A stretch of DNA of 64,000 nucleotides from Thinopyrum elongatum (taxonomy: Eukaryota > Streptophyta > Magnoliopsida > Poales > Poaceae): positions 105,288,730 to 105,352,729 of the forward strand of contig CM022302.1 of assembly GCA_011799875.1 (NCBI GenBank), given 5' to 3'. The translations under genes and the position numbers were made by a program. Position 1 is the first letter of the stretch. Each line of letters starts with the position of its first letter. Under the pieces are notes generated by a model. That model saw only the letters and a program-made list of their open reading frames with translations. It had not been told where the DNA came from and ran no database searches. Of this stretch, positions 19,977-31,604 are shown one piece after another.

Positions 19977-21436
19977 AACTAATTTCTATTGTTGTTAGGT
20001 GGAAATTTGGCCCCAAAATCATATTGGGTCTTATTCAGTGGATACCCATCTTTTATTCCTTTTTTGCGAGGGGCCCATCTTTTATTCTTAAGATTATGGT
20101 TTTGTAAGTTAGGACATCGTAGCCAATTTATGGGAAAACAAACATCTAGTCAAATAACCGGAACTGGGTGCCTCAAAAGAGCTAATATTGATAATGCTTG
20201 TTTGTATATAAATATGACAGTGCACAATATATCTTGGGCTACAAAGCGAGCATGAGACAAATGGATTGGATCCCATCGAGTCTACCATATTAGGAAACAA
20301 TGAGGCTTGTCGCACTTAAAATGGAAATTAGCGGTCATCGCCTTGAAGGGAATTCTATATTTTTGTCAAATGGTACAAAGATTTGCCCAAATCATGTGAT
20401 TTAACTTATTTTCTTGCTATAACCCAATTTTGGAGTTAAAAATCCATAGTCCTTTCAATTTCTAAGGCATTGAGACATTTCTCATGATAAAAAATCGACC
20501 GATTATTTCACATAACCTTCCAACTTGTAGCAAAATACCCAAGCGTTAATATGGAAATGAGACATCAAGTGGAGGTACTTATGTTGTGAGCATGAGTGTC
20601 ATGCTAAAAATGTATAGAACCTCATGGCAAGCGTCGACATCTTAGTCTTTTATTTGTCAACCACTATGCACCTATTTGGTTTCTTCTTTCCATTCGTGTG
20701 TCTTCTTTCTGTAGGATCGTTTGTGAGTCTAGAGGGGGTGATACTTACCTCGATCCAGATAGGATCCTTGTAATATCATGTCTTTTTTCCTAGAGACCCT
20801 AGGTTTTATCAAACCATAGGAAGTATGGTGATAGTGAGGGACATTCAACAAGTTCTTATTGTCTCAATCGTTCTTTGGTTTACCTGGTCAAACATTGCAA
20901 GTAATTAGCAACACAAACTACTACGAAAATGTGAGAGTTGTAAAGAATAACAAAGAAATAGGCCAAGGCAAAGGATTGTCACAGGCAACCTCGTACGTGT
21001 GCATGGGATCATAAGATAAATAAATAAACATTTACATGATAAAATAAAGATATAAATAATTCGCAATTGATAAGTGAAATAAATTGAAGTGACACATGAG
21101 AATATCAAGTTTAAACTTAGAAACATGTGGGTGTAAAATATGCTCATCAGGTGAATAGATAATCAACCAATCTAGACAATTCTAAGGTTGCGATTTTAAC
21201 AAATAACCTATGGTTACCTAAAACAACGTACACATGTAATTGTAAGAAACTAAGAGCAGAAGCAACTTGCAAAAGAGTGAGGAGTTAGGGAAAGAGATCA
21301 CAAACAAAATGATTTATCCCGAGGTCCAGATCGGTGATTCAGTCTTGCTCCTTATCGGTGGAGATTCGTACACATAGTCCCAAGACAAATGAAGGTCTCG
21401 ACATTGGCTACATATGTCGATGACAGAGGTCATATA
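19977..21436. other. AT-rich low-copy DNA, nothing recognised
   Basis: No domain-bearing frame or clear repeat boundary is visible. The last 230 bases (from about 21200) have a style similar to copia leaders (ATGATTTATCCCGAGG), which may be a fragment of an older element. The right edge is the start of the Angela-like LTR. Confidence 0.4.
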
Positions 21437-22690
21437 TATTGGAAATATGCCCTAGAGGCAATAATAAAGTAGTTATTATTATATTTCCTTAATCATGATA
21501 AAGGTTTATTATTCATGCTAGAATTGTATTGACCGGAAACTTAAATGCATGTGTGGATACATAAACAAATACCGTGTCCCTAGTGAGGCTCTACTAGACT
21601 AGCTCGTTGATCAAAAGATGGTTAAGGTTTCCTAACCATAGACATGTGTTGTCACTTGATAACAGGATCACATCATTAGGAGAATGATGTGATGAACAAG
21701 ACCCATCCGTTAGCTTAGCATATGATCGTTCAGTTTATTGCTACTACTTTCTTAATGTCAAATACATATTCCTTCGACCATGAGATCATGCAACTCCCGG
21801 ATACCGGAGGAATACCTTGTGTGCTATCAAACGTCACAACGTAATTGGGTGATCATAAAGGTGCTCTACAGGTATCTCCGACGGTGTATGTTGAGTTGGC
21901 GTGAATCAAGATTAAGATTTGTCACTCTGTATGATGGAGAGGTATCTCTGGGCCCTCTCGGTAATACAGCATCACAAGAAGCTGGCAAGCAAAGTGACTA
22001 AGGAGTTAGTTGCAAGATGATGTATTACGGAACGAGTAAAGATACTTGCCGGTAACGAGATTGAACTAGGTATGGAGATACCGTCGATCGAATCTCGGGC
22101 AAGTAACATACCGACGGACAAAGGGAACTACATATGTTGTCATAAAGGTTCGACCGATAAAGATCTTCATAGAACATGTAGGAACCAATATGGGCATCCA
22201 GGTCCCGCTATTGGTTATTGACCGGAGAAGCGTCTCGTTCATGTCTACATCATTCTCGAACCCATAGGGTCCGCACGCTTAACGTTCGTTGACAATATAG
22301 TATTATATGAGTTATGTATGTTGGTGACCGAATGTTGTTCGGAGTCCCGGATGAGATCACGGACATGACGAGGAGCTCCGGAATGGTCCGGAGGTAAATA
22401 TTGATATATAGGATGATAGTATTTGATCTCTGGAAGAGTTTCGGAATGCACCGGATATTTATTGGATCACCAAAAGGGGTTCCGGGAGGCCTCGGGGAGT
22501 TATTGGGCCAAACGGGCCAAGGGAGGGAGCACACCAGCCCACAAAGGGGCTAGCGCGCCCACCTCCTAGCCGCCGGCCCTATAGGAAGGAAAGGGGGGTG
22601 CCCAAGGCAGGGCAGCCACCGGCCCCTCCCCTGCCATCTCCTACACCCACTAAAGAAGGAAAGGGGGAGGCGCCTAGGGCAGGAGCCCAG

Positions 22691-25600
22691 TGTGACGCCC
22701 CCGGCTCAATCGTGCACTAATCATACACGCAAATGCACACGATCAAGCCTAAGGACTCACGGGAAGATATCACAACACAACTCTAAAACATAAATAAAGT
22801 CATACAAGCTTTATATTACAAGCCAGGGGCCTGGAGGGCTCGAATACATAAGCTTGCGTACAAGCGTCAGCGGAAGCATGAGATATCTGAGTACAGATAT
22901 AAAAGAAAGCACATAAAGGCCTTTAGAAAGGCGGGGCAAAATAAAACACTACGATCGAAAGGCGTAGGCCTCCTGCCTGGGACCCTCCGATCCTACTCCT
23001 GGTCGTCAGTCAACTCGTAGAAGTATCCACCCTCGGGGTAGTAGTAGCGATCGTCGACGTGGGCAGCTGTATCCGGGGCTCCGTCATCTGGTCGCATCAA
23101 ATGGATATGGGGAAAAAAGAAAGCAAAGCAACCGTGAGTACTCATCCGAAGTACTCAGCAAGCAAGGATCTACACTATATATGCAACATTATCAAAGGAA
23201 GGCTGTATATGTGGACTGGGCTGCAGAAATGCCAGAATAGAGAGAAGGCCTAGCCCTATCGAAGACTAGCATCTTCAGCGGTCTTGTAGCAATAGAAGAG
23301 AGTAGAACAGTACAATATAATGTAGTAGTAATGATATCAACCTCACCCAGAGATCCTTTCTCGACTCCCTAAGAGAAAGCAATCCCAGAGCAATACAGTC
23401 ATCAACCTCGTCCGGAGATCCCTTCTCGACTCCCTGCGAGAAGCAATCCCAGAGCCATAGTATCCAATTCTAAATTGTATCAATCGGGATACAACTCCGA
23501 GTGTCCGTTACCGAGGATCCGGCTATGCATAGATTAGTTCTTCCCTGCAGGGGTGCACCAACTTACCCACCACGCTCGCTTAACTCCGGCCGGACACACT
23601 TTTCCAGGTCATGCCCGACCTCGGCCAAACGACACACCGCAGCCCTACCTAGAGCTCAGCAGAGAGGTCCCCGCCGGTCTACATCCTAAGCACTCAGGGG
23701 TCTTGGGCCATCGCCCTGTGCACTCCGGGTCGTTGTGTGCAGGGTGGATACCAGCACCGCCTCGGAGGGTCGGTACGATCCGACCATGCCACAATGCTGA
23801 ACTAGACGTCTGACAGAACTTTCGGCTGATGCATACGATGCAGAACGTCCATACTATGCCCACGTGATGGTTAGTGCTATCGGGCCAGAGGCCCACTCGA
23901 ATCAAATATCCAAACCGTTAGTACCTTGGGGTTGCGGTAACGAACAGAGACTCACGAAAGATGTGACCCCGTCGCCCCGTCTCGAGGACTTGCTGCAAGG
24001 GCTAAGAATGCCCGGCCGCGCCTCGTATTCATCACTCGGGCACCATACAGGCAACCCGTCTTCACATCACACGCGGGAACCCCTCAGGGTCGACCCGCCT
24101 TTCCAAGTAACAATAGTACAGTCCAAGTATCCGTGTGTCCATAACATCAAGGGAATCCGAGGTATCACCCTCGTTGGATTCCTACTCGATGTATCCGTCA
24201 AGGTGAACTCGGAGGAATCACCCTCGCTGGGTTCACACTTGAGGTGTTGTATGATGGCGTCGTTATCGGAAGCGGTGAAGGAGGAATCACCCTCGATGAC
24301 CACGACCGAATAGCTACTCTACAGAGTTAACAACAGAAGTGCTACAAGAGGTTTCACCCTCGGCACTAGATAGTAACGCTGCAGTGTCGTTACAACTAAG
24401 GGGGGGTGATGTGCGGTGCCGGGGCCTGGTCTTCAATCCCGTTGATCGGGTCTTCGGATAATCCAGCGGGGCAATCGGGATAAGTGGGGTCACTGATAGG
24501 TCTCTACCCAGCCTATACTAAGCAGTTTAGGATATGCAGGTAATTATCAACAGCATGTTACAATAAACAGGCTATGCATCAGAATAGGTAAAGCAGTAGC
24601 AGCAGCAATTCTAATGCAAGCATGAGAAAATAGAATGGGCGATATCGGGATGATCAAAGGGGGGGGGGGGCTTGCCTGGTTGCTCGGCGGCAAGGGCAAG
24701 GTCGTCAATGGTGTCTTCGGTCTCCGGAGCTGCGTCGGTACCGGGAACTGCGTCGGGGCCTAACGAGAGAGAAGAGGGGGAAAAAACAGTATAAATACAC
24801 AGCAAACAGGAGCAACACAGAGCAGGCTACGCTAACGTGCAGTGCAGGGTTGCCTGAAGACATGTTTAAGTCATTTAGTTATTTTAGGAATTTGTTTGGA
24901 TTTATTTTATTAGAGGCATGCACTATTCATTTATCTGAAATAGGTAAAAAGTTACATGTTCAGTTAGTTAGAGGCATCTAACAGGTATGTGGGTAGCGTA
25001 TTCGGATCTGTCTCATTTTTCTGATCGTTTTTCATATATAAATTATTTTCATCGGAGTTACGGATTAAAAGATATGATTTTCCAAAGTTTAAACAATATT
25101 CTGAAATTACAGATTTATTAATAATTCGAATTATCCAAAACAGTAGCAGGGTGATGTCAGCATGACGCATTGATGACGTCAGCAGTCAACAGGGGCCGAC
25201 CAGGTCAAACCTGACCAGTGGGCCCCACATGTCATAGACTGGACTAATTAACAGAGTTAAATTAACTAATCTAATCCTAATCAACTAGTGGGACCCACCT
25301 GTCAGTGACTAATAGTTAATTAACTTTTAATTAACATTTTATTTTTATTTTAAATCATTTAAATTGCTGGGCCCCACATGTCAGTGGGCCGGGCCGCGCT
25401 GACCGGGTCAACTGGGCCCTGTGGGACCCAGTTGCAGCGACACAGGGAGCGGGACCCGCGGTGCCACATCGGCGCCAGCTGGGCGACGGCCACCGGAGTA
25501 CGCCGGCGAGCTCGCGCGGCGGCGAGCAACTCCGGCGAGCTCGCAAACTCGCGGTGGGGCACGGCTTCGGGCGTTTTCGGGCTCCACCGAACGAGGGGAA

Positions 25601-26883
25601 GGCGCCGCGTCGCGTGGGATGACTGGTTGGACGCGGGAATGGCCGGAGAGTCGCCGGCGACGACGCCGGGCGGTGGAGCTCTCGGGCGGGCAACGGAAAT
25701 GGCAAAGCGATGCGCGCGCGGGCGACCTAATCATCGGGGGATGGTCTACACGCGCGCGCGAACGCAACGAGCTCGAACCCGAGACCATTTGGTCATCGGA
25801 GCCTTGCCGGCAACGAGGTCATGCGGCGGCGGCGTTCGGGTGGTGTGGAACGGCAGCTACGAGCACCTAACGACGACGCAAAGAGGGAGGAAGGAGGAGC
25901 TGCTCACCGGGTAGGCACACGGTGGCCCGGTGATGGCTTAGTAGCAGCAGTGGCGCCGGAATTGGAGAGGTTCACCGGCGACAGAGGCGAAAAGGGGCGG
26001 AGGAAAGCGGCCTCTGCCGAGCCCCTCAGCTCCTGCTCGAGGTCGAGGTCGAAGGAGCCGTGGACGGCGCAACTCGCGGACGCGCTGGCCGAGCTCGGGG
26101 TCGACGATGGCCGCAGCTACGGTGCAGCCATGGCGACGGCGGGAGCGGCGGCGGATCTGGAGGAGGAAGAGAAGAGAGAGAGCGAGGGAAAGACTAAGGG
26201 GGCTAGGGTTCATGGGGACGGGCGAGGGAGGCTCTTATCCCCACTGGCGGGCGCGGGACGGCGCGGTGTCGAGCGAGGAAAAGAGGGGGGCGGGCGCGGT
26301 GTGCGGGCGCGGCGACAGCGACGCGCGCGGGTGAACAGGGGAAGGATACGGGAGGTGCTGGGCTGGGTCGGCACTGTGTTGGGCAGGCCGGTAAGTGCAT
26401 AGTAGACTAGGCCTTTTTCTTTTTTCTCGTTTTCTGTTTTTCTGTTTTCTTTTTCTTTCTGTTTTGCTAATTGTTTGGGCCCCAAATGGATTTTGTAAAA
26501 AGCGTGACCCAGTCCATAATTAGCACTGCACTATACCCTAACACCAAAAATTAGTTTGGGCAAAACATCATTTCACATTTGGTTTAGAATAATTAAAAGG
26601 TTATTAAATATTATTTTCAGCCACTGTTAGAGGAGGTTTGGGTTACTTAATTAATGTAATAATTGTTGGTTACAATTTTTGAATTGTCTCTACAATATTT
26701 GTTATTTATTGAACATTTTAGTTTCTATGTTGAACAACTTTTATTTTTACTTTAGTTTGAATTTCCATTTGAATTTGAATTTTAAAAGAGATATGATACT
26801 AATGATGATTAAGCACTATTGATCATGATGACATGGCATAATCAAAAGGGTGATTACTGTAGCTTAATACATGGGGTGTTACA
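22691..26883 (-). mobile_element. Solo LTR of the chromovirus family (4193 bp), TSD CCCAG
   Basis: The segment is the reverse complement of an LTR like 5535-9743. It begins TGTGACGCCC and ends GGGGTGTTACA on the plus strand. CCCAG is present at 22686-22690 and again at 26884-26888. No internal sequence is present, so it is a solo LTR left by recombination between two LTRs. It shares the conserved end regions and the four-copy motif with the 3' LTR at 5535-9743. The GC-rich core (about 25380-26400) is largely different. A run of 12 or more G at about 24658-24670 replaces seven C in the sister copy. Confidence 0.95.
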
Positions 26884-27193
26884 CCCAGGGCGGCCGCCGG
26901 CCCCCTTGGGGACGCGCCTAGGCAGCCTCCCCTCCCCTCTCCACCTATATATATGAGAGGAGGGGAGGGGGCAACACACACTATGATTCCCAAGCCGTGT
27001 GCGGCGCCCCCTCTCCCTCTAGTTCGTCCTTCATCCTAAACCGGTCAGCTCGGCGAAGCTCAACGGAATAGTTTCACCACCACCGTCACCATGCCGTCAT
27101 GCTGCCGGAACTCATCTACTACTTCGCCTCTCTTGCTGGATCGAGAAGGCGAGGACGTCATCAAGTTGAACGTGTGCTGAACGCGGAGGTGCC
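26884..27193 (+). repeat. Angela-like 5' LTR, middle piece
   Basis: This short stretch between the two solo LTRs is LTR sequence of the host element. It contains CTATATATATGAGAGGAGG, a plausible TATA region, then CT-rich leader sequence. It starts with the second copy of CCCAG and ends with the first copy of GTGCC. Confidence 0.85.
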
Positions 27194-28818
27194 TGATGTC
27201 TACTACGCAACCTTCTTCTTGTAGACTCGTGTTGGGCCTCCAAGCGCAAAGTTTTGTAGGACAGTAGCAAATTTCCCTCAAGTGGATGACCTAAGGTTTA
27301 TCAATCCGTGGGAGGCGTAGGATGAAGATGGTCTCTCTCAAACAACCCTACAACCAAATAACAAAGAGTCTCTTGTGTCCCCAACACACCCAATACAATG
27401 GTAAATTGTATAGGTGCACTAGTTCGGCGAAGAGATGGTGATACAAGTGTAATATGGATGGTAGATATAGGTTTTTGTAATCTGAAAATATAAAAACAGC
27501 AAGGTAACTAGTAACAAAAGTGAGCAAAAAGGTATTGCAATGTTTGTAAACAAGGCCTAGGGTTCATACTTTCACTAGTGCAAATTCTCTCAACAATGAT
27601 AACATAATTGGATCATATGGAAATCCCTTAACGTGCGACAAAAGTCACTCCAAAGTTCCTATCACGGAGAACATAAGATGAAATTGCTTGTAGGGTACGA
27701 AACCACCTCAAAGTTATTCTTTCCGATCAATCCATTGAGCTATTCCTATAAGTGTCACAAATAGCCCTAGAGTTCGTAGTAAAATAACACCATATGACAC
27801 ACATCAATCAACCCTAATGTCACCTAGATACTCCAATGTCACCACAAGTATCCGTGGGTCAATTATATGATATGCATCAAACAACTTCAGATTCATAATA
27901 TTCAATCCAACACAAAGAACCTCAAAGAGTGCCCCAAGATTCCTACCAGAGAAACAAGGACGAAAACGTGCATCAACCCCTATGCATAGATTACCCCAAT
28001 GTCACCTCGGGAATCCGCTAGTCGAGTGCCAAAACATACATCAAGTGAATCAATAGAACACCCCATTGTCACCACGGGTATCCCACGCAAGACATACATC
28101 AAGTGTTCTCAAATCCATAATAGTATTCAGTCCGATAATAGTGAAACCTCAAAGGTAAAACTCAATTCATCACAAGAAGGTAGAGGGGGAGAAACACCAT
28201 ATGATCCAACTATAATAACAAAGCTCACGGTACATCAAGATCGTGCCATATCAAGAACACGAGAGAGAGAGATCAAACACATAGCTACTGGTACATACCC
28301 TCAGCCCCGAGGGTGAACTACTCCCTCCTCGTCATGGAGACCGCCGGGATGATGAAGATGGCCACCGGTGATGGTTTCCCCCTCCGGCAGGGTGCCAAAA
28401 CGGGCTCCCGATTGGTTTTTCGTGGCTACAGAGGCTTGCGGCGGCGGAACTCCCGATCTAGGTTTCTTTCTGGGGGTTTCGTGATTTATATAAATTTTTG
28501 GCGTCGGTCTCACGTCAAGGGGGTCCACGAGGCAGCGGCAAGACAGGGGGGCGCGCCCTCCACCCTTGCCGCTTCCTCGTGAAGCTTATGGTCCAACTCT
28601 TGTGCTTCGGGGTTCTCTTTTGGTCCATAAAAAATCACCGTAAATTTTCAGCCCATTCCGAGAACTTTTATTTCTGCATAAAAACGACACCACAGTAGTT
28701 CTGCTGAAAACAGCGTCAGTCCGGGTTAGTTCTAATCAAATCATACCAAAACCATACAAAATTGTTGTAAACATGGCATGAATACTTCATAAATTATAGA
28801 TACGTTGGAGACGTATCA
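27194..28818 (-). mobile_element. Solo LTR of an Athila-type element (1625 bp), TSD GTGCC
   Basis: The plus strand starts TGATGTCTACTACGCAAC and ends ACGTTGGAGACGTATCA, i.e. the reverse of an LTR beginning TGATACGTCTCCAACG. GTGCC flanks it at 27189-27193 and 28819-28823. It is clearly related to the two LTRs of the minus-strand element at 48216-59471. No internal sequence is present. Confidence 0.95.
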
Positions 28819-29013
28819 GTGCCATGCGTTCGGTGCTTGAGTGGTACGGATCGTGAAGGTGTACGACTACATCAACCGCGTTGATAAATGCTTCTGCTTA
28901 GCGATCTACAAGGGTATGTAGATGCTCTTCCCCTCTCGTAGCTATGCATCTCCATGGATAGATCTTGCGTGTGCGTAGAATTTTTTTGTTTTCCATGCAA
29001 CGTTCCCCAACAG

Positions 29014-29026
29014 TGGCATCAGAGCC
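29014..29026 (+). promoter_or_regulatory. Primer binding site of the Angela-like element
   Basis: TGGCATCAGAGCC starts two bases after the LTR end, as usual for copia elements primed by initiator-methionine tRNA. Confidence 0.9.
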
Positions 29027-30703
29027 AAGTCTATGCGTAGATGATATGCACGAGTAGAACACAAAGGAGTTGTGGGCGGTGATGTTCATATTGCTTCCCA
29101 CCAATGTCTTATTTTGATTCTGTGGCATTGTGGGATGAAGCGGCTGTAGGAGATATGCCCTAGAGGCAATAATAAATGTTATTGATTATCTCCCTGTTCA
29201 TAATTAGGTTTATGTTCCATGCTATAACTGCAATGATTCTCGAGTCTACAAATAAAACGAGGCTTGGAGGAAAACTCATGTGCACATGTGGGATAATAAA
29301 CGGTAAAATGTATTCCTAGTCAAGCCTCTATGACTGGCTCAAGTATTGCATGATGATCCTATTTTCCTGATCATGGGCATGACTATGCCGGCAATTTTGA
29401 GGGCACAATTGTTAGCAGAACATTTGTGTTGAATCGACCCAAATTGATGTTATGCTATGAGATTCTTTTGTCACAAGTTAATGGTTAATAACACAGAGAT
29501 GGTTAACGTTTGCATAATTCCTCAGACCATGAGAGCATCGAGTTTCTTCATGCTTGATTCATGAACTTTGGGGTTTGTTAAACGTCATCCGTAACTGGAT
29601 GGCTATTACGGCGGCTTACGGGTTCATGGGAAAGTATGTCAAGTAACTTGATAGCTCAAGATTGGGATTTGCTCCTCCGACGATGGAGAGATATCTCTGG
29701 GCCCTCTCGGTGTTACGGTATCCATCATCGTCTGGCCAGACACAGGGTGATTTGATCACAGGGATGCCGGAACACAGTAACGAGAAAAGAGAACAATACC
29801 GGTAACGAGGTAACTAGCATAGTGGACAAGTTGTTGATCCACGGGAATGCCAACATGTCTCACCTCAGGTATTTATAACATATCGCGAAGCAATAGGAAT
29901 AGCACACGGCAACTGGAGGTTCACTCGAATATTCATTCGTGTGGGTATAGGGGTCAATATGGGTGTCCATGGCTCCGATGTTGATCATTGATCGGAAGGG
30001 GTTCCAGGTCATGTCTATACTTCACCGAACCTATAGGGTCACACGCTTAAGGGTCATCTATCTGCTGAATACTAGACAGGGAGTCTGAGAGAAAATCACC
30101 GAAAAAGTTTCGGACACCGAAAAGTTTCGGACAGCGGAAAAGTTCCGCAGAGAGAGGTCACCGGATGAGTTCCGGTGAAACTGAAAAGTTGTTTCAGGGG
30201 ATACCATTAAGTCAAAATGGTTTCGGCACATGCCTGATAATTCTTGGAGGATTCCAGAATCATTCTGGAAACTTCTGGGAATTTTCTGGAAGAAAAACCG
30301 AAAATGTTCCGGGGCTGCCGGAACCGCTTCAGATGCTTTTCGCAGATGAAATCACTAAACTGGAATTGTTCCAGAACGCGTTGAAAATTATTTTAGTGGG
30401 TACTGGAAATGTTCTAAGCCCACATAAATATTTTCAGTTCGAACGGACGCTGAAAAATGTCGTCGTGAATAGTGAAAGTGCTTTTTGGAATTTTTTGGAA
30501 AACCACCTTTTAGGGCTTTTGCTAAAGGCTTCTAGAAGGTGATGTGGATGGATGAGAGCCCCCTTTGGGGGGGACCCCTAGGGGGTGGCCGGCCACATGT
30601 GGAGCTCCACATGTCCTTTGGTTTCTCTCTTATGCCCTTGGAAAGAGTTTCCTTCATGGGTATTTTGGTATTTCTTGAATGCCCATCCTACCCCTTGGTT
30701 TTC

Positions 30704-30713
30704 CTATATAAGG
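30704..30713 (+). promoter_or_regulatory. LTR TATA box (first copy)
   Basis: CTATATAAGG is followed about 30 bases later by the CT-rich ATCCTTCATCCC segment, a plausible transcription start. The same box is at 32514-32523 and 39935-39944 in the other copies. Confidence 0.8.
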
Positions 30714-30922
30714 AGGAGAGGGGGCTGCTCAATCCTTCATCCCTTCTCACATACAAGTGCCATGCAATGATCTGGCTTCTCTCTCCCTCCCACGAAAAGA
30801 GTTTCGTAGAGCCGAAAGGCTGTCTGGGTTCCGGTGGGAACTAGTTCTGGACGGCGAAGCCCTGCCGGATAGATGACACCGTATGTGTGCAACTCTGTAG
30901 AGAGGTCGTAGTTTCGATCTTA

Positions 30923-31102
30923 GTGCCCGAGGGGCTGTTCGAGAGTGCCTCCCGAAGGGCTGTCCAAGTGACGGTTCGAGTTCTGTGAGTCCTCCCGAAG
31001 GGCTGTCCGAGTGACCATTCGAGTTTCGAAGGTCCTCCCGAAGGGCTGTCCGCGACACCGTCCGGGGGACTGTTCGACCGCCTCCCGGAGGGCTGTCTGA
31101 AG
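30923..31102 (+). repeat. Six-unit degenerate repeat in the LTR leader
   Basis: The core CTCCCGAAGGGCTGTCC recurs at intervals of about 43-46 bases downstream of the TATA box, so it would lie in the R/U5 leader of the RNA. The flanking units are diverged (GGGGCTGTTC and GGGGGACTGTTC). Equivalent arrays are at about 32734-32912 and 40155-40333. Confidence 0.85.
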
Positions 31103-31304
31103 GGAAGACGAGGGGATACATCCTCGCGGTTGGGAGGTTGTAAATCCTAGCTGCGGGGATCTGCACCGCCGATCGTCATCGACTCTACTTCCGCTGCGCT
31201 ACGAGTCGGTAACGAAAATGATCAAACCTTATATGCAGTCTCCATAGTGGTCCTGGGCTGGTGCGTAGGTCGGAATTTTTTGTTTTCTGCTGCGTTACCC
31301 TACA

Positions 31305-31604
31305 TTGTTCTACAGTGACACCGGCCTCTTTAGCCTGCCTTCTATGATCGTCGGTTATTACCAGCTGATCGGTGCCGGTACTCACATGTGTTGGTACAAT
31401 GAGCGGGGGGGTCGATTGCACCGCCTGTTCTCCTAGCTGGGGAACCGTTTTCTCGCTTTTTTTGGCAGCTGCTTGGTTCGAGCTCGAGCTCGACTCCTTT
31501 TTTTGTGCTTCATATGACTTCTTGATTTGGCGCTCATAGTCTGAGTCAATATGCTTGGGAGCTAGTGGTTGATCCATACGAATAAAGTGGTCAATGACAT
31601 GCTC
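31305..31604 (-). pseudogene. CACTA-like ORF fragment captured as filler
   Basis: This 300-bp block lies between a full and a partial LTR and is unrelated to either. On the minus strand it encodes part of a hydrophilic protein (from the ATG at 31577) with VPQLGEQ, a Ser-rich linker and KEAGVTVEQ. Segments of this style occur in hypothetical proteins of Triticeae CACTA (En/Spm) transposons. That family link is by memory of the motif and is not certain. The frame runs into LTR sequence, so only the part up to about 31305 is foreign. It is probably filler DNA copied in during break repair or template switching. Confidence 0.5.

Larger units (their letters stand above)
21437..29012 (+). repeat. 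Angela-like 5' LTR, split by two solo LTRs
   Basis: Three segments (21437-22690, 26889-27193, 28824-29012) join into one LTR of about 1.75 kb once the two guests and one copy of each target duplication are removed. The first two bases are TA rather than TG, a likely point mutation of the terminus. The LTR ends CCCCAACA, followed by the primer site. The segment at 26940-27010 carries CTATATATATGAGAGG, a TATA-like element followed by a CT-rich leader, consistent with the LTR promoter. Confidence 0.9.
29145..31304 (+). repeat. Outermost LTR of the 11.4-kb copia element (2160 bp)
   Basis: Full-length LTR, TGTAGG to CCCTACA. A TATA box (CTATATAAGG) is at 30704-30713. Downstream part differs from the two other copies by shared diagnostic changes: it lacks a 15-bp insert (perfect 20-bp palindrome at 30595-30614) and has several unshared transversions, so its 3' two-thirds derive from a different family member. 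An open 125-codon frame at 30165-30542 lies upstream of the TATA box and has no recognised domain. Confidence 0.9.

Noticed and set aside
19886..20255. Short plus-strand frames at the end of the 148-bp repeats
   Set aside because: They start inside the tandem repeat and run into AT-rich DNA without any domain.
30165..30542. 125-codon frame repeated in the three copia LTR copies (also 31962-32339 and 39404-39760)
   Set aside because: It lies upstream of the LTR TATA box, has no domain, and is conserved only because the LTRs are young. The in-frame 21-bp deletion in one copy is between direct repeats and is not evidence of selection.
30747..31166. 139-codon minus-strand frame over the leader repeats (also in the other two LTRs)
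   Set aside because: Antisense to the LTR leader and made of the leader repeat units; no recognised domain.
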